A DNA stretch of 64,000 nucleotides from Vallitaleaceae bacterium 9-2 (GTDB taxonomy: Bacteria; Bacillota; Clostridia; Lachnospirales; Vallitaleaceae), in NCBI GenBank assembly GCA_038396585.1, contig CP121691.1, positions 2,604,001-2,668,000 of the forward strand. The letters are read 5' to 3'. Position 1 is the stretch's first letter. Each line of letters begins with the position of its first letter. Positions 27,285 to 34,881 of the stretch are shown one piece after another. The notes under the pieces are model-generated. The model ran no database searches. It had not been told where the DNA came from and was given only the letters and a program-made list of their open reading frames with translations. A program made the position numbers and the translations under genes.

Positions 27285-28905
27285 GCTTGACTCCATTCTT
27301 TATTCGCATCAAAATAATTAGGGCAATCATGCTGACTCCAACAATCAGCAACGAGTAGACGCTGGCTTCATGAATCATCTCATCTCCTGCATAAGTAAAT
27401 ACTCTAGTTGCCAATGTATCAAAATTAAATGGTCGTAAGATCAATGTCAAAGGCAACTCCTTGATTACATCTACAAATGTTAGAATGGCAGCACTGACTA
27501 ATGCAGGTTTTAACATAGGATAATCGACATAATAGAAGGTTTGCCATTCTCCTCGACCAAGAAGTTTACTCGCTTCATAATAGTTTTTTCCCATTTTACT
27601 AAATCCAGATTCAATATTGTTATATCCAATGGCCATAAATCGAATCGTCAACGCGAAAACAAGGACTATAACACTTCCTGAAAGAAAAAGACTTTTTAGG
27701 CCTAGAGTATTATATATGCCTGCCAAGCTCCGATCAAGTGCGACAAAGGAGACAAAAACAGCAATGGCAATAATCGACGCCGGAATGGAATACCCCAAAA
27801 TAACAATCCGAGAATATATTTTTGATAAGAATCCTGGTTTCAGACGATGTAAATTCCCAATCAATATACCGCTGATAATAACAAAAACAGTTACCAAAAC
27901 CCCCACGAATAACGTATTCGCCATAATAGAAACAAAACGACGCATGACCGATGTCTGTTTAGCAATCAGGCTCCACCATAATAACTGAAGCATAGGAATC
28001 ACAACAGCAACCGCTATATATAAACTTGTCACACCATAAAAAATTAGTGTATATCCTCGACTCGCTTTTCTTTTTTTACCTCGGTCGGCGACAGCTCTTG
28101 GCTGACTCAACTTCCCCCGTCCCCTAAAAAATTGTTCTATTAATAATATAATGATAACAAGGCTCATTAAACTGGCTGCTAATCGAATTGCACTATCCAC
28201 ATCGGATAACCCAAACCATGTCGTATAAATCGCTGTACTAAACGTTTTGATACCAAAATATTCAACCAAACCAAAATCATTAAGCACCTCCAGCATAACC
28301 AAAACAATACCTCCCACAAGTGCACCTCTTGCCATGGGTAAGATAACTCGAAAAAAAGTTTGTGTTGGTGTCTTGCCAAGTAGCAATGAAGACTCTTCAA
28401 TATTTTTTGGCATACGCTCAAAGAAGCCTTTGGTTACAAGCATCACATATGGCATTAGAAAGATGCCGAAAACAAAAATAGCTCCCCCCATTGAGAGAAT
28501 GTCAATTCGAATCGGTGTTATATTTAATCGGTCTAAGATTCGGTCCAAAGTTCCAAAAGGGGTAAAGATACCTCCATACACATACCCTGCAATATAGGGC
28601 GGTATCGCCATGGGTAAAAATAATAGAATCTCTAAAACACCATTCCAGCGCCAGCTATATCTTGAGACTGACCAAGCAAAGAACACCCCAAGTATCCCCG
28701 CAACAACGCTGGTTCCAAGCACAAGAATCAATGAGTTTTTAATATAATCCAACAGCACAAACTCTTTAATATGCTGCCACGCTTGTGTCGGCGGGTGAAT
28801 TAATCGAACAAAGATAAACACCGAGGGCAACACAATACATGCAATAATAATGCTGACAATGATAAAAAGGGGACTAAGTCCCCTATCTTTAAATTTTATA
28901 AACAA
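27277..28905 (-). CDS. Ferric iron ABC transporter permease (FbpB/FutB-like)
   Basis: A 542-residue fused-duplicate permease with about twelve helices. Each half carries an EAA-type coupling loop (ESSLLLGKTPTQTFFRVILP near residue 180, EASKLLGRGEWQTFYYVDYP near 450), as in iron(III) FbpB proteins. The apparent initiation codon is TTG at 28903-28905, directly after the receptor stop and preceded by AGGGTGG. A terminator-like hairpin lies just inside the coding region (28869-28883), which may lower permease relative to receptor. No better ATG is seen before helix 1. Confidence 0.9.
   Translation of the reverse strand: MFIKFKDRGLSPLFIIVSIIIACIVLPSVFIFVRLIHPPTQAWQHIKEFVLLDYIKNSLILVLGTSVVAGILGVFFAWSVSRYSWRWNGVLEILLFLPMAIPPYIAGYVYGGIFTPFGTLDRILDRLNITPIRIDILSMGGAIFVFGIFLMPYVMLVTKGFFERMPKNIEESSLLLGKTPTQTFFRVILPMARGALVGGIVLVMLEVLNDFGLVEYFGIKTFSTAIYTTWFGLSDVDSAIRLAASLMSLVIIILLIEQFFRGRGKLSQPRAVADRGKKRKASRGYTLIFYGVTSLYIAVAVVIPMLQLLWWSLIAKQTSVMRRFVSIMANTLFVGVLVTVFVIISGILIGNLHRLKPGFLSKIYSRIVILGYSIPASIIAIAVFVSFVALDRSLAGIYNTLGLKSLFLSGSVIVLVFALTIRFMAIGYNNIESGFSKMGKNYYEASKLLGRGEWQTFYYVDYPMLKPALVSAAILTFVDVIKELPLTLILRPFNFDTLATRVFTYAGDEMIHEASVYSLLIVGVSMIALIILMRIKNGVKHD
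28869..28883 (-). terminator. Terminator-like hairpin within first codons of the iron permease
   Basis: On the minus strand GGGGAC, loop TTA, GTCCCC, then TTTTTATC. It sits about 25 bases after the TTG start of the permease and encodes part of RGLSPLF. The shape is that of an intrinsic terminator and could reduce transcription past the receptor gene. Confidence 0.55.
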
Positions 28906-29931
28906 TTATTTCCACCCTATTTCATTAAATATCTTAACGGCTTCTTCATTGTATTCACCTAACAATGATAAGTCAATCTCTTGAATGTCAAAATCTCCAA
29001 AGCTTTGAAGTAATTCTGACGGTTCAACTGATGGATTGACCGGATATTCATAGTTTGCATTTGCATAATCGGATTGTGCCTTTTCCCCTGTTAAGAATTC
29101 AAGTAGTGCAATGGCAGCCTCTTTATGTTTAGCATGTTGAGTCAGTGCCGCACCACTTATATTAATGTGGGTGCCGTTCGTTTCTTGATTTGGGAAGAAC
29201 ACACCGATTTTTTCACCCACTTCAACTTCATATTTATCTGAAGAGTTTAATAGCTTTCCTACATAATATGTATTCACAATAGCCACATCGCCATCACCAG
29301 CAACCACTGCTTTCATTTGATCTCTATCATTTCCTTCTGGAGAACGAGCCATATTCTTAACAATACCTTGTGCCCAAGTTTTTGATGCCTCTTCGCCATT
29401 AAGGGCAATAAATGAAGCCAACAGGGACTGATTATATATATTCCCAGATGATCTTACAAGAACACGTCCTTCCCATTCTGGATCTGTCAGTGCTTCATAA
29501 GTGGATAATTCTTGAGGTTGAACACGTTCAAGAGAATAAGCTATGATTCTAGCTCGAACCGTAAGCGCAGTCCACATATTGTCTGTTGCTCGAAGGTGCT
29601 TAGGTACATTTTCTTCAACGACTGCTGATACAAAAGGTTGTGTTAAACCTCTTGTCCCTGCACGATATAGACGCCCTACATCTGAAGTTATCAAAAGATC
29701 TGCTTGCGTGTCTTTACCTTCATTTTCTAGTTTCTCCAAAAGCTCATCGGATCCCGCTTTAAGTACATTAACTGTAATGCCCGTTTCTTCAGTGAATTTA
29801 TCATAAAGCACCTGATCCGTATCATAATGTCTATCGGTATAAATATTAACGATATCGCCTGTATCTTGGCTACATCCAGCCAAACCAATACTCGCTACTA
29901 AAACAAAAATTGCAAAAACAAATTTTTTCAT
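28906..29931 (-). CDS. Ferric iron ABC transporter substrate-binding lipoprotein (FutA/FbpA-like)
   Basis: A 341-residue lipoprotein receptor. Signal peptide ends in the lipobox LAGC with Cys20. The mature protein begins VNIYTDRHYDTDQVLYDKF, the typical first strand of class II iron(III) receptors, and VAIVNTYYVGKL near residue 230 carries the Tyr pair that coordinates iron in the family. The start at 29931 is set by GGAGGAAAA; the longer frame to 29961 would cover the Fur box. It is the first gene of a receptor-permease-ATPase operon. Confidence 0.93.
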   Translation of the reverse strand: MKKFVFAIFVLVASIGLAGCSQDTGDIVNIYTDRHYDTDQVLYDKFTEETGITVNVLKAGSDELLEKLENEGKDTQADLLITSDVGRLYRAGTRGLTQPFVSAVVEENVPKHLRATDNMWTALTVRARIIAYSLERVQPQELSTYEALTDPEWEGRVLVRSSGNIYNQSLLASFIALNGEEASKTWAQGIVKNMARSPEGNDRDQMKAVVAGDGDVAIVNTYYVGKLLNSSDKYEVEVGEKIGVFFPNQETNGTHINISGAALTQHAKHKEAAIALLEFLTGEKAQSDYANANYEYPVNPSVEPSELLQSFGDFDIQEIDLSLLGEYNEEAVKIFNEIGWK

Positions 29932-29955
29932 TTTTCCTCCATTATATTGTGGTAT

Positions 29956-30005
29956 TGACAATGATTTTCAATCGCAATTATAAAGGACGAACGCCTTCAC
30001 GTCAA
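29956..30005 (-). promoter_or_regulatory. Fur-controlled promoter of the iron importer
   Basis: On the minus strand TTGACG (30000-30005) and TATAAT (29977-29982) are 17 bases apart. Covering the predicted start site is TGACAAT-G-ATTTTCA (29956-29970), a 7-1-7 inverted repeat matching 13 of 15 positions of the Fur consensus TGATAATnATTATCA. Iron-bound Fur should block transcription. This supports ferric iron as the substrate of the operon. Confidence 0.85.
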
Positions 30006-30020
30006 GTTTTTTTAATTGCA

Positions 30021-30164
30021 TTAATGAATTTTTGATTGATGTTTTTTATCTTCGGTCACTTTTTTTAGTTCACAACAATGCAGTTTGCCCTCACCATACG
30101 TGGACTTGTTTTGATCTGCAATTTTATCAAGAAACGCTTTCCATCGTTTTCCAATCTTTTTCAT
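30021..30164 (-). CDS. Small Cys-Cys protein, variant of LDCC-motif putative metal-binding family
   Basis: A 47-residue protein reading MKKIGKRWKAFLDKIADQN, then STYGEGKLHCCELKK and a Lys-rich tail. AAAGGAGTGAG lies upstream; a second ATG at 30167 would add one Met. A basic amphipathic helix followed by Gly-x-Leu-x-Cys-Cys is the layout of the short proteins called LDCC-motif putative metal-binding proteins in Clostridia; here the motif is Leu-His-Cys-Cys, adding a possible ligand. It ends 15 bases before the -35 box of the Fur-controlled iron operon. Function is unknown. The ribosome site, codon structure and family resemblance argue it is real despite its size. Confidence 0.72.
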   Translation of the reverse strand: MKKIGKRWKAFLDKIADQNKSTYGEGKLHCCELKKVTEDKKHQSKIH

Positions 30165-30251
30165 CATCTCACTCCTTTTTATCACAATGATTACACTTTA
30201 TTATCTCTAGAAAATATGGCACAAATATGACGCATCCTTAAAAATCAAAAA

Positions 30252-30283
30252 AAACTGCTGCATATTAATCCTATGCAACAGTT
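30252..30283. terminator. Bidirectional terminator
   Basis: Hairpin AACTGCTGCATA / TATGCAACAGTT with one mismatch, flanked by A-run and T-run, working on both strands. It ends the DUF2089/SHOCT-like transcript on the minus strand. Confidence 0.88.
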
Positions 30284-30315
30284 TTTTTGCGAAGTTTTTT
30301 TTACTACTTTTTTTA

Positions 30316-30771
30316 TTAATCAACATAAATTCGGATTTGTACTAACCCAACCTCTTGATCTTGTATATCGATATTCACAATATCAGGATTCTCCAAAATT
30401 CCTTTTTCAATGGATTCAATGATCTTTGCAAAATCCAAACCATTCAAATCAATTCCATTGTTCTTCATGGTATCTTTTGCCTCTTGTGGAATAAGTTTAT
30501 CAAAGTCTCCAGCTACACTACTCAGCATTTTTACAAGACTTAATGGAATGTTCACATTAATGTTGATTTCTTCTTTTTCTACTACGACACGAATTTTTAA
30601 TTTTGTGAATCCACTTTTACGAACAGATGTGTTCGCTGTTTCCTCCTGCTTATGATGATAAGAGGATTCTTTTTCTTGGGTTTCGCCTAATGCTTCAATT
30701 AAATCCAAGCCTTCCGCCGCCGTAAGTTTTCCCTCTTCAATCATTTTTAAAATACGTTCTTTGTTATTCAT
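30316..30771 (-). CDS. SHOCT-like (YvlB/LiaX N-terminal type) protein
   Basis: A 151-residue protein. Residues 3-30 (ERILKMIEEGKLTAAEGLDLIEAL) form the short helical motif found at the start of YvlB and LiaX proteins. A Lys/Glu/His-rich linker follows, then a predicted alpha/beta region (FTKLKIRVVVEKEEININVNIP, IVNIDIQDQEVGLVQIRIYVD). No membrane helix. It lies 14 bp after a DUF2089 gene, a pairing common in Firmicutes. The family is linked to envelope-stress or regulatory roles in a few species, but the function here is unknown. Confidence 0.75.
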   Translation of the reverse strand: MNNKERILKMIEEGKLTAAEGLDLIEALGETQEKESSYHHKQEETANTSVRKSGFTKLKIRVVVEKEEININVNIPLSLVKMLSSVAGDFDKLIPQEAKDTMKNNGIDLNGLDFAKIIESIEKGILENPDIVNIDIQDQEVGLVQIRIYVD

Positions 30772-30785
30772 CCTTAGTCATCCTC

Positions 30786-31172
30786 CTAACTCTTTAACGC
30801 ATTCAATCTTTGTGTTGCCTGTGCCGCATTGATTTTGCCTTGTTCTAGTTCACTTAAGATATGCTCTCGCTCAAGTGCTTGTTCTTGAGCGTCTACTTCT
30901 TCTTCTACATGAAACCCTAAGGCTTCAATCAAATTATTCAACTTCCCTTTTACGGTCGGATAACTAATGCCCATTTCCCTTTCAACTTCTTTAATACTAC
31001 CTTTACACTTAATAAATGTTTTTAAAAAATGTAAGTCCTCTTTTGGTAAACTGCAAAATTCACATGGGTTAAATTGGCCTTCAATATTCGTATGACATTT
31101 TCGGCAACTTAGCTTTGTAATCGTTAAGCGCTCTCCACAAACCGGACATTTTCCAGGAGCATTATATTGCAT
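30786..31172 (-). CDS. DUF2089 zinc-ribbon putative regulator
   Basis: A 128-residue protein. An N-terminal zinc ribbon has three Cys pairs (CPVC, CRKC, CEFC at residues 9-50), followed by a helix-turn-helix-like segment IKEVEREMGISYPTVKGKLNNLI, the DUF2089 core, suggesting DNA binding. The C-terminal HILSELEQGKINAAQATQRL copies the helical motif that opens the next protein. The start at 31172 follows GGAGGTGGCAAG; a longer frame to 31202 is not supported. It probably forms an operon with the SHOCT-like gene 14 bp downstream and may regulate it. Confidence 0.88.
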   Translation of the reverse strand: MQYNAPGKCPVCGERLTITKLSCRKCHTNIEGQFNPCEFCSLPKEDLHFLKTFIKCKGSIKEVEREMGISYPTVKGKLNNLIEALGFHVEEEVDAQEQALEREHILSELEQGKINAAQATQRLNALKS

Positions 31173-31336
31173 CTTGCCACCTCCATCATTTTTCTTAATC
31201 AACTGATTGTTATATAAATCATCATAACGCTTTATAATTATTTTGTCAATATAATACTTGATATATTTAATCCATTAATTAATTATTTTTAATTTATTAT
31301 TAATAATATTAATATTCTGATGTTCTCAACTAAAAA

Positions 31337-31361
31337 AAGTAGACGACTAAGTCGCCTACTT
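31337..31361 (-). terminator. Terminator of rhodanese gene
   Basis: An 11-bp stem (31337-31347 with 31351-31361, one G-U pair) and 3-base loop followed by seven T on the minus strand. The gene's TAG stop lies inside the stem. Confidence 0.9.
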
Positions 31362-31778
31362 GACTATTTCATATGGCCAATCATTGATTCCGCCAAAATC
31401 ATATACTTGTGTATATCCTTTTTCGACAAGATGTTTTGATGCAATTTCACTACGGTTTCCACTTCGACAATAGACCAAAATGACTTGGTCTTTATTCGGA
31501 AGTTTATCTAACTGATCCGCCAAAATCGAATCCACCGGTACAAGTGTTGCACCTTCAATATGCCCCATATCATACTCTTCTTGCGTCCGAACATCAAGCA
31601 CAATGCTTTGATCGTTGATCATCTCCTTAGCCGCTTCTGGAGATATTTTTTGGTATTTGGCTTGCTGATTTTTTGTATCCTCCAAGATTTCGTCCGGTGT
31701 ATCCTTGGATGCGCATCCAGCCAAGAAAAATAATGTTAACAATAAAAATAACACATTGAGTATTTTCTTTTTCTCCAT
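31356..31778 (-). CDS. Rhodanese-domain lipoprotein
   Basis: A 140-residue lipoprotein. The lipobox LAGC places the lipidated Cys at residue 22. A single rhodanese domain follows: LDVRTQEEYDMGHIEGA near residue 61 and the active-site loop YCRSGNRS with catalytic Cys104. Such extracytoplasmic single-domain rhodaneses transfer sulfane sulfur or act in redox chemistry; the natural substrate is unknown. It stands alone, ending in its own terminator, with T-rich tandem repeats upstream. Confidence 0.93.
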   Translation of the reverse strand: MEKKKILNVLFLLLTLFFLAGCASKDTPDEILEDTKNQQAKYQKISPEAAKEMINDQSIVLDVRTQEEYDMGHIEGATLVPVDSILADQLDKLPNKDQVILVYCRSGNRSEIASKHLVEKGYTQVYDFGGINDWPYEIVK

Positions 31779-31798
31779 TACTACATCTTTCCTTTCTT

Positions 31799-31842
31799 AT
31801 ATTTATTCTTGTTTTGTTTTATATTTATTCTTGTTTTGTTTT
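31799..31842. repeat. Two tandem copies of a 22-bp T-rich unit
   Basis: ATATTTATTCTTGTTTTGTTTT occurs twice in a row, with a degraded third copy reaching the stop of the ABC-F gene. The short T-rich unit looks like replication slippage. It separates the ABC-F stop from the rhodanese start and shows no hairpin. Confidence 0.85.
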
Positions 31843-31856
31843 ATTTTTGTTTTGAT

Positions 31857-33293
31857 TTATTCTTTTACAATTTGATGTTGTTGAATTGTTAATCGAACCG
31901 TTGCAATCGTATCTACAAATTGACGGTCATGGGATACAAATAATACCGTTCGATCAAAATCCGCAATTGCCTCTTCAATAACCTCTAGGCTCGAGATATC
32001 CAGATAATTTGTCGGTTCATCAAGAATAAGCATATTAAAATCATCGAGCAATATCTTTGCAAAAGATACCTTTACTCGCTCACCTCCACTTAGCGTCTGT
32101 ACAGGCTTATATACACTATCTCCTCTAAGTAATAACCGCGCTAAAAAGAGTCGAACAATATTTTCAGGATACACACTTGATTGCATGACATTTTCAAGAA
32201 TGGTCTTATCTGTCTCGAGTATATCTAACGCTTGATTAAAGTATCCTATTTTTGCTGTTGGTGCTACATAGATCCCCTCTTCTTTATTTAAGATCATCTT
32301 GATTAATGTACTTTTACCACTCCCGTTAGGCCCTAAAAGTGCAACCTTTTCTCCATTTTCAATCCGAAAATTTGCATCCCGAAAAATCATTTTTTCTCCA
32401 AAAGCTTTATCAATCCCATTTCCTTCAATCAAGATTTTACTATAGGAACGGCTCGTCTCTATGATGTCTAACTTGATTTTCTTTTGTTCTTGTGGCTTTT
32501 CTTTTCTTTCTAAATGCTCAATGCGAGTGCGCACATTTTTAGCTGCTTTGCTCAAATTTGCTTTAGCTTTTTGTCCCCCCATTTTATGCAGCCTAGCTTC
32601 GGAGTTCCCCATACGTTTAGGTGCATTTCGAACTTTTTTTGCTTTTGCTTTCGTTTGATCAACAACACGTTCAAGTCGTTTTTTTTCATCTATATATTTT
32701 TGATATTCAAAGGCTTTGTATTGACGTTGGTGCTCTTTTTGTTCTCTATATGCAGTGTAGTTTCCATTATACTGTATAATTTGACCATCTTCAATCTCAA
32801 TAATTTGGTTGCATAGCCGATCCAGCAATGTTCTATCATGAGAAATTATTACCAATGCGCCCTCATACGTTGTAAAAAAATATTCCATCGTTGCAATACT
32901 CGCTAAGTCCATATTACTCGTCGGCTCATCTGCAAGAATAATCGTATTGGACGCATCTAGAGCTGCCGCAATTTTAAACTTGGTTTTTTCTCCACCACTC
33001 ATGGACGCATCCCAATCCGCTGCCACATTAAACTTTGAAGCCATTTCATAACTGATATGTTGGCTCGAAGGACCTTCAAATTGGGAGATATACCCTACTT
33101 TTCCCTTCGTCTTAACATATCCATCATCGACCTGAATTTTTTGACTAAGTATCTTAATCAGCGTTGACTTACCAACGCCATTTTCTCCTACAATTCCAAT
33201 GCGATCACTATGCTCTATTTTAAGTTGCTCAAATTCTAAAATGCGTCGTTCTCCAAAAAACTTTTTTATTCCTTTAGCTTCAATTAAGACCAT
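31857..33293 (-). CDS. ABC-F ribosome-protection ATPase (Vga/VmlR/CplR-like)
   Basis: A 478-residue soluble twin-ATPase with no membrane helices. First domain: GENGVGKST near residue 36, MSGGEKTKF, ILADEPTSNMD. A charged interdomain linker (about 185-275, rich in Lys/Arg, with APKRMGNSEARLHKMGG) reaches toward the ribosome P site in the family. Second domain: GPNGSGKST, LSGGERVKV, ILDEPTNYLD. Size and linker resemble the Vga/VmlR/CplR group that dislodges lincosamides, pleuromutilins and streptogramin A. Drug range cannot be predicted. A 200-base leader with an attenuator precedes it, the usual control of these genes. Confidence 0.9.
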   Translation of the reverse strand: MVLIEAKGIKKFFGERRILEFEQLKIEHSDRIGIVGENGVGKSTLIKILSQKIQVDDGYVKTKGKVGYISQFEGPSSQHISYEMASKFNVAADWDASMSGGEKTKFKIAAALDASNTIILADEPTSNMDLASIATMEYFFTTYEGALVIISHDRTLLDRLCNQIIEIEDGQIIQYNGNYTAYREQKEHQRQYKAFEYQKYIDEKKRLERVVDQTKAKAKKVRNAPKRMGNSEARLHKMGGQKAKANLSKAAKNVRTRIEHLERKEKPQEQKKIKLDIIETSRSYSKILIEGNGIDKAFGEKMIFRDANFRIENGEKVALLGPNGSGKSTLIKMILNKEEGIYVAPTAKIGYFNQALDILETDKTILENVMQSSVYPENIVRLFLARLLLRGDSVYKPVQTLSGGERVKVSFAKILLDDFNMLILDEPTNYLDISSLEVIEEAIADFDRTVLFVSHDRQFVDTIATVRLTIQQHQIVKE

Positions 33294-33493
33294 AAAAAAA
33301 CCTCCCTATTCATAGAGAGGACAGTATTATTGTATAATGACATAACAAAAATACACATATATATACTATACGTAAGCCACTTTAGTCTATGAAAATACCA
33401 TCCACTCTTATAATGTAATATATTATTATCTACGGAGTGAATTATAACTTCATATCGACAAGTACCTTACCTTTCTTCATATTAAAATCTTAC
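33294..33493 (-). promoter_or_regulatory. Attenuator leader of ABC-F gene
   Basis: The leader runs from the predicted start near 33493. An 8-bp stem (33301-33320, loop TGAA) followed by seven T ends exactly at the ATG and contains the GGGAGG ribosome site, so it can terminate transcription and mask initiation. The terminator's 5' arm segment (33309-33316) is perfectly complementary over 8 bases to 33386-33393, an antiterminator candidate. A 12-codon frame, MKKGKVLVDMKL at 33442-33480, could be a leader peptide, although it lacks an obvious ribosome site. Confidence 0.75.
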
Positions 33494-33499
33494 AACACA

Positions 33500-33528
33500 A
33501 TTATACGTGGTTTGCTCTATTTTGTCAA
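33500..33528 (-). promoter_or_regulatory. Consensus promoter of ABC-F leader
   Basis: TTGACA (33523-33528), 17-base spacer, TATAAT (33500-33505): both boxes match the sigma-A consensus perfectly. Such strength makes sense upstream of an attenuator. Confidence 0.88.
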
Positions 33529-33552
33529 TTTGACGTTTTTTTTACCCTCCTA

Positions 33553-33593
33553 TTGACTTTAAAGGAATCCCCTGTTATATTTGTATGTACAAA
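33553..33593 (+). promoter_or_regulatory. marR promoter with overlapping operator palindrome
   Basis: TTGACT (33553-33558) and TATATT (33576-33581), 17-base spacer. TTTGTA-TG-TACAAA at 33580-33593 is a perfect palindrome at the start of transcription, a likely MarR autoregulatory operator. Confidence 0.7.
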
Positions 33594-33611
33594 CAAGAAA
33601 GGTGGCGTATC

Positions 33612-34055
33612 ATGAATAATCCATGTAATTTATCTGATAGTACTTGCCAATTAAATAGTTGCTTATTTTTTTCACTCTCAAAAGTATCTCGAACTTTAAA
33701 GAAAGAAGCGGATATGCATTTTGCTGTCACAGGATTATCGCCAAGTCATGCTTTTATTTTATATATTGTTTGTCTAAAGCAGCGGATTCACCAAAAAGAA
33801 GTTGGTGATTATCTATTGTTAACCCCTTCTACAATGACACGATTTGTCGATAAATTAGAGAGCAAAGGTCTTGTACGCAAAGAACTCGAAGGAAAGAATG
33901 TCTTCTTATGTGCAACTGCTCAAGGCGAAGCTTTAAAGCCTACCGTTATGAATGCCTGGGAACAACTTAATACAGCTATTCATTCAGCCCTATCTGACGA
34001 TGAAAAACAACTATACATTGAATTAAATAATAAAATTGTATCTAAATTGGATTAA
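33612..34055 (+). CDS. MarR-family transcriptional regulator
   Basis: A 147-residue winged-helix regulator. HQKEVGDYLLLTPSTMTRFVDKLESKGLVRKE (residues 64-95 region) is the recognition helix and wing. The N-terminus has several Cys residues (NNPCNLSDSTCQLNSCLFF), which could respond to oxidants or electrophiles; this is inference. AAGGTGG precedes the ATG at 33612. The gene lies 25 bp before a nitroreductase and the two share the promoter, so it probably represses itself and the reductase through the palindrome at 33580. Confidence 0.92.
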   Translation: MNNPCNLSDSTCQLNSCLFFSLSKVSRTLKKEADMHFAVTGLSPSHAFILYIVCLKQRIHQKEVGDYLLLTPSTMTRFVDKLESKGLVRKELEGKNVFLCATAQGEALKPTVMNAWEQLNTAIHSALSDDEKQLYIELNNKIVSKLD

Positions 34056-34080
34056 TATTTTTTAAAAAAGGAGAATTACT

Positions 34081-34821
34081 ATGAATAAAACTATAGAACT
34101 TATTAAAGACCATCGCTCAATAAGAGATTTTAAACCTGACCCTATTGACGAACACATTATTGAAGAAATTGTTCACGCAGCTCAAGCAATGCCTAATTCA
34201 ATTAACGGTCAGCAAACATCCGTTATTGTTGTTACCAACAAAGAAAACAAAGCTACACTTGCCAATCTAGCCGGTGGACAACCTTGGATTGAACAAGCGC
34301 CTTTATTCTTATTATTTGTGATGGATTTTCACAAAACTGAACTCGCTGCAAAGAAAAACGGCTTAACTCAAGTTATTCATGAAAGTGTTGAAGGTACAAT
34401 GGTAGGTACATTTGATGCCGGGCTAAATATGGGTGCAGCAATTATTGCTGCTGAATCTCTAGGTCTAGGTGTTGTCCCTATTGGAGGTATCCGTAAAAAT
34501 CCACAAGAACTTATTGAGCTTTTTAACCTCCCGGAAAAAGTTTTCCCGGTTGCCGGACTAGCTATTGGATATCCTAATAGCCCATCAAAGAAAAAACCTC
34601 GTCTGCCAATCAATACATTCCGACATGACGAAGTTTATCAACAAGACCATCTACAGCCTGCTATTGACCACTATGATGCACATATGCAGGAATACCTTAA
34701 ACAAATTAATCGAGAACAAGAGGGTAACTGGAGTCAAAATACTGCTGGCATCTACCAGTATGTTTACTTTCCAGATGTACATCCAACAATGAAAAAACAA
34801 GGATTTTTAAATAACAAGTAA
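34081..34821 (+). CDS. NADPH-dependent FMN nitroreductase (NfsA/FRP-like)
   Basis: A 246-residue flavoenzyme. It opens with LIKDHRSIRDFKPDPID, the FMN phosphate-binding segment, has AAQAMPNSINGQQTSVIVV and GLGVVPIGGIRKNPQEL, both typical of the NfsA/FRP group, which reduces nitroaromatics, quinones or flavins with NADPH. AAAAGGAG precedes the ATG. Co-transcription with the Cys-rich MarR suggests induction by electrophiles or quinones. A terminator follows directly. Confidence 0.92.
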   Translation: MNKTIELIKDHRSIRDFKPDPIDEHIIEEIVHAAQAMPNSINGQQTSVIVVTNKENKATLANLAGGQPWIEQAPLFLLFVMDFHKTELAAKKNGLTQVIHESVEGTMVGTFDAGLNMGAAIIAAESLGLGVVPIGGIRKNPQELIELFNLPEKVFPVAGLAIGYPNSPSKKKPRLPINTFRHDEVYQQDHLQPAIDHYDAHMQEYLKQINREQEGNWSQNTAGIYQYVYFPDVHPTMKKQGFLNNK

Positions 34822-34827
34822 AAAAAG

Positions 34828-34870
34828 GGAGCTGAGCGTTAGCAAATAAATTTGCTAACGCAACAGCTCC
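34828..34870. terminator. Bidirectional terminator
   Basis: Long hairpin GGAGCTG..GCGTTAGCAAAT / ATTTGCTAACGC..CAGCTCC flanked by A and T runs. It serves the nitroreductase on the plus strand and the chemoreceptor on the minus strand. Confidence 0.92.
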
Positions 34871-34881
34871 TTTTTTATGCT

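Noticed and set aside
31799-31842. Start of a CRISPR or regulatory repeat array
   Set aside because: Only two direct copies of a T-rich 22-mer with no spacers and no dyad symmetry; replication slippage explains it.
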